From: Propionibacteriaceae bacterium
Lineage (GTDB): Bacteria; Actinomycetota; Actinomycetes; Propionibacteriales; Propionibacteriaceae
NCBI GenBank assembly: GCA_031266665.1
Contig: JAISAO010000031.1
Coordinates: 30,983 to 94,982 of the forward strand
Reading direction: 5' to 3'
Length of the DNA stretch: 64,000 nucleotides
Part shown: positions 62,550 through 64,000 of the stretch, piece after piece
How the letters are laid out: each line of letters begins with the position of its first letter
Numbering within the stretch: the first letter of the stretch is position 1
Program-made: the position numbers and the translations under genes
The notes under the pieces: generated by a model
The model's input: the letters and a program-made list of their open reading frames with translations, nothing else
The model's database searches: none
Told to the model about the DNA's origin: nothing

Positions 62550-62936
62550 ATGAGCGATAAGACGTTGTTGACAGCGCAGGCCCGGCGTTCTGGCAAGTGG
62601 TGGGCCGTGCGGGTGCCGGAGGTCGGGGGATTGTTCACCCAGGCCAGGCGGCTGGACGAAGTCGAGGCCCTGGTCAAGAACGGGGCGGCCTTGTTGACCG
62701 GGGACCCGGAGGACGGTTTCGCGGTGGTGGTGGATCCGGTGTGGGAGGACGCCGGCCTGGCCGCCGTGGTGGCCGAGGCCAGGGTGGCCCGCGATGCCGC
62801 CGGCCAGGCCGAGCGGCGGGCGGCTGTGGCCTCGCGCGAGGCCGTGGCCGGACTGAGGGCCGAGGGGCTGACGACCAGGGACGTGGCCCGCCTGCTTGGA
62901 GTGTCTCCCGGGCGGGTGTCGCAACTGGCGGCCTGA
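62550..62936 (+). CDS. HicB-like protein with C-terminal HTH
   Basis: 128 residues. The N-terminal part (SGKWWAVRVPEVGGLFTQARRLDEVEALVKNGAAL) has the partial RNase H-like HicB fold pattern, and the C-terminus is an HTH (GLTTRDVARLLGVSPGRVSQLA). An Ala-rich helix (about 70-100) joins them. CGGAGGGGG precedes the ATG. HicB antitoxins normally pair with a small HicA toxin; none is found on either side, so it is probably a solitary regulator or an orphan antitoxin. Confidence 0.7.
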   Translation: MSDKTLLTAQARRSGKWWAVRVPEVGGLFTQARRLDEVEALVKNGAALLTGDPEDGFAVVVDPVWEDAGLAAVVAEARVARDAAGQAERRAAVASREAVAGLRAEGLTTRDVARLLGVSPGRVSQLAA

Positions 62937-63043
62937 CCGGCCGGGAGTCGGAGCGGCCTCAGTCTAAGCGCGCCGTGATCGAGGCGACGACGGAAACCGT
63001 GAGACCGCGTCTACCAGGGCCTCCGGCAAGACCCTCGTCCGCC

Positions 63044-63171
63044 CGACCGTGCGGACCGACGCCCGCCGCCTGGTGACCCGCCGGATGAGCGCCGACAGGG
63101 CCAAAGTGGCCGAGATAGCCGACACCCTCCAGGTGTCCCGGGCCAGCGTTTACCGGATGCTCGCGGACTAG
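63044..63171 (+). pseudogene. Relic of a resolvase/invertase C-terminal HTH
   Basis: A short frame ending DRAKVAEIADTLQVSRASVYRMLAD-stop matches the C-terminal helix-turn-helix of serine recombinases. No catalytic domain remains upstream: the preceding ~100 bases carry no recognisable recombinase sequence. Remnant of a mobile element next to the restriction-modification genes. Confidence 0.55.
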
Positions 63172-63217
63172 GGCTAGAGGCTGGGGCTCCCAGGCCGGCA
63201 CCCGCGCTCGGACGAGG

Positions 63218-63955
63218 CTACGGCCCCGGGCAGTCCTGATCGGCACGCCCGTCGGACCGGCTGGAGAGTCCCACCGCATCCCATCCGGGCCGGCCCCGGG
63301 CCGTCCCCGACCCCGCCCCCAGACGGTCGGCGTAGTCGTTGAACCGCCGCGCCATAGCCTCGGCGGCAGCGACATCCAGACCGGCTTCGCGGAACTCCCA
63401 GTCGTCCACGTCGCCCGCCGACCGGAAAATCTCCCGCACATCCGCCAGAGTCAGTTCGGGATGCCGGACGGCCACGTCATCCGCGATGCCGGCGACAGTC
63501 CATACCCCCGACCGGAGGAAAACGTCGATGTCCGAGTAGTCGCGCCCGGCGCGACGGGCCAGGAGCGCGTCCAATTTCCCCGAACGTAGGTCGGGCAACG
63601 CCAGCACCAGGCCGAGCGGGGGCACGTCGACGGGCGGAGCGGTACGACGCATGACCCCCAGGTCAACGCCGACTTTCTCCCCAGACCGGGGGTCGGCCAC
63701 GGTCAGCGCCCGGAACCAGTCCAACCGCTTCTCCACCACGACCTCGTAACCCAACTCCCGGAGAGCGCCCACGACAAGCGTCTCGGCCCGCTCGTACAGA
63801 GCCGGGTCGTGGCTGGTGGCGTAGGCGTCGATGTCGCGGCTCGCCCGGTCGACCACCCCATGGATCTGCAAGGCGGCACCACCGCCCAGGGCGAAGTCCT
63901 GTCCCACCGTCCGCCCGATGATTTCCGCCACGGCCCGCTGGACGGGTGTCAGCAT
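63218..63955 (-). CDS. AbiEii-like nucleotidyltransferase
   Basis: 245 residues. The nucleotidyltransferase core is FALGGGAALQIHG, then SRDIDAYA (GG...DxD) and a later GVDLGVM strand, as in AbiEii/MenT-type toxins. The gene overlaps the stop of an upstream gene (TGATG), suggesting an operon with an antitoxin-like partner. Other members of the superfamily act in housekeeping, so the toxin role is inferred from context. The tail after ~residue 215 is G/R-rich. Confidence 0.7.
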   Translation of the reverse strand: MLTPVQRAVAEIIGRTVGQDFALGGGAALQIHGVVDRASRDIDAYATSHDPALYERAETLVVGALRELGYEVVVEKRLDWFRALTVADPRSGEKVGVDLGVMRRTAPPVDVPPLGLVLALPDLRSGKLDALLARRAGRDYSDIDVFLRSGVWTVAGIADDVAVRHPELTLADVREIFRSAGDVDDWEFREAGLDVAAAEAMARRFNDYADRLGAGSGTARGRPGWDAVGLSSRSDGRADQDCPGP

Positions 63956-64000
63956 CAGGCGACCGCCTCGACCATCCCCAGCCCGGGGTGGATCTCGGCC
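63955..64000 (-). CDS. C-terminal end of a gene coupled to the nucleotidyltransferase (continues outside window)
   Basis: Only the last 14 codons (AEIHPGLGMVEAVA) and a TGA that overlaps the next ATG by two bases are visible. By position it could encode the antitoxin partner; the sequence is too short to tell. Confidence 0.5.
   Translation of the reverse strand, partial: AEIHPGLGMVEAVA

Noticed and set aside
62207..62677. 156-codon minus-strand ORF with a protein-like stretch
   Set aside because: It overlaps the HicB-like gene, has no ribosome-binding site, and the rest of the translation is low complexity.

Overview
This is a very GC-rich stretch of an actinobacterial chromosome. The evidence is the GC content, many GTG starts, leaderless promoters, an EF-G2-type gene, and a block (DUF3117, glgM/glgC, a LOG-family gene, a DivIVA-domain gene, dapE) that recalls the Rv1202-Rv1213 neighbourhood of Mycobacterium. 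The hydrogenase, the molybdoenzyme and the peptide-feeding genes suggest an anaerobic or facultative lifestyle. A Propionibacteriales-like host is possible, but the family cannot be fixed from sequence alone.

Layout. 1-4.2 kb: export and synthesis of a surface glycan (Wzm/Wzt exporter, GT2 glycosyltransferase, UDP-galactopyranose mutase). 4.3-13.3 kb: housekeeping genes (dGTPase-like, a large L,D-transpeptidase, EF-G-like GTPase, trmB, truA, O-methyltransferase). 13.4-20.4 kb: glycogen/maltose-1-phosphate genes, DUF3117, DivIVA-domain, LOG and dapE genes, a phosphotransferase. 20.6-32.1 kb: an eight-gene minus-strand operon for peptide uptake and breakdown, with two binding proteins (one frameshifted), OppB/OppC/OppDF, an S10-type peptidase, a DUF885 peptidase and an M19 dipeptidase. 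It is preceded by a leader with a clear promoter, a palindromic operator candidate and an attenuator-like terminator. 34.2-43 kb: a [NiFe] uptake hydrogenase (small and large subunits, cytochrome b, protease), hypA, hypC, an orphan large-subunit paralogue and tatBAC. 43.2-58.9 kb: a molybdenum block with moeA, moaD, mobA, moaA, a moaC-moaB-moaE triple fusion, a LysR regulator, a Psr/Phs-type molybdoenzyme (catalytic, Fe-S and NrfD subunits, TorD chaperone, extra ferredoxin) and modABC. 59-64 kb: an accessory segment with an Eco29kI-type restriction-modification pair, a HicB-like HTH protein, a recombinase HTH relic and an AbiEii-like nucleotidyltransferase.

How it may work together (inference): the hydrogenase could feed electrons through its cytochrome b and the quinone pool to the NrfD-anchored molybdoenzyme. 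The Mo uptake and cofactor genes and the Tat translocon beside them supply that chain.

The least expected content is (i) a P-type-ATPase N-domain-like region fused to the hydrogenase cytochrome b; (ii) an orphan HoxH-like large subunit that keeps four cysteines but has lost the terminal His; and (iii) three unrelated families of short palindromic repeats. Two of these families sit exactly at stop codons, and the third is translated as part of a dipeptidase.
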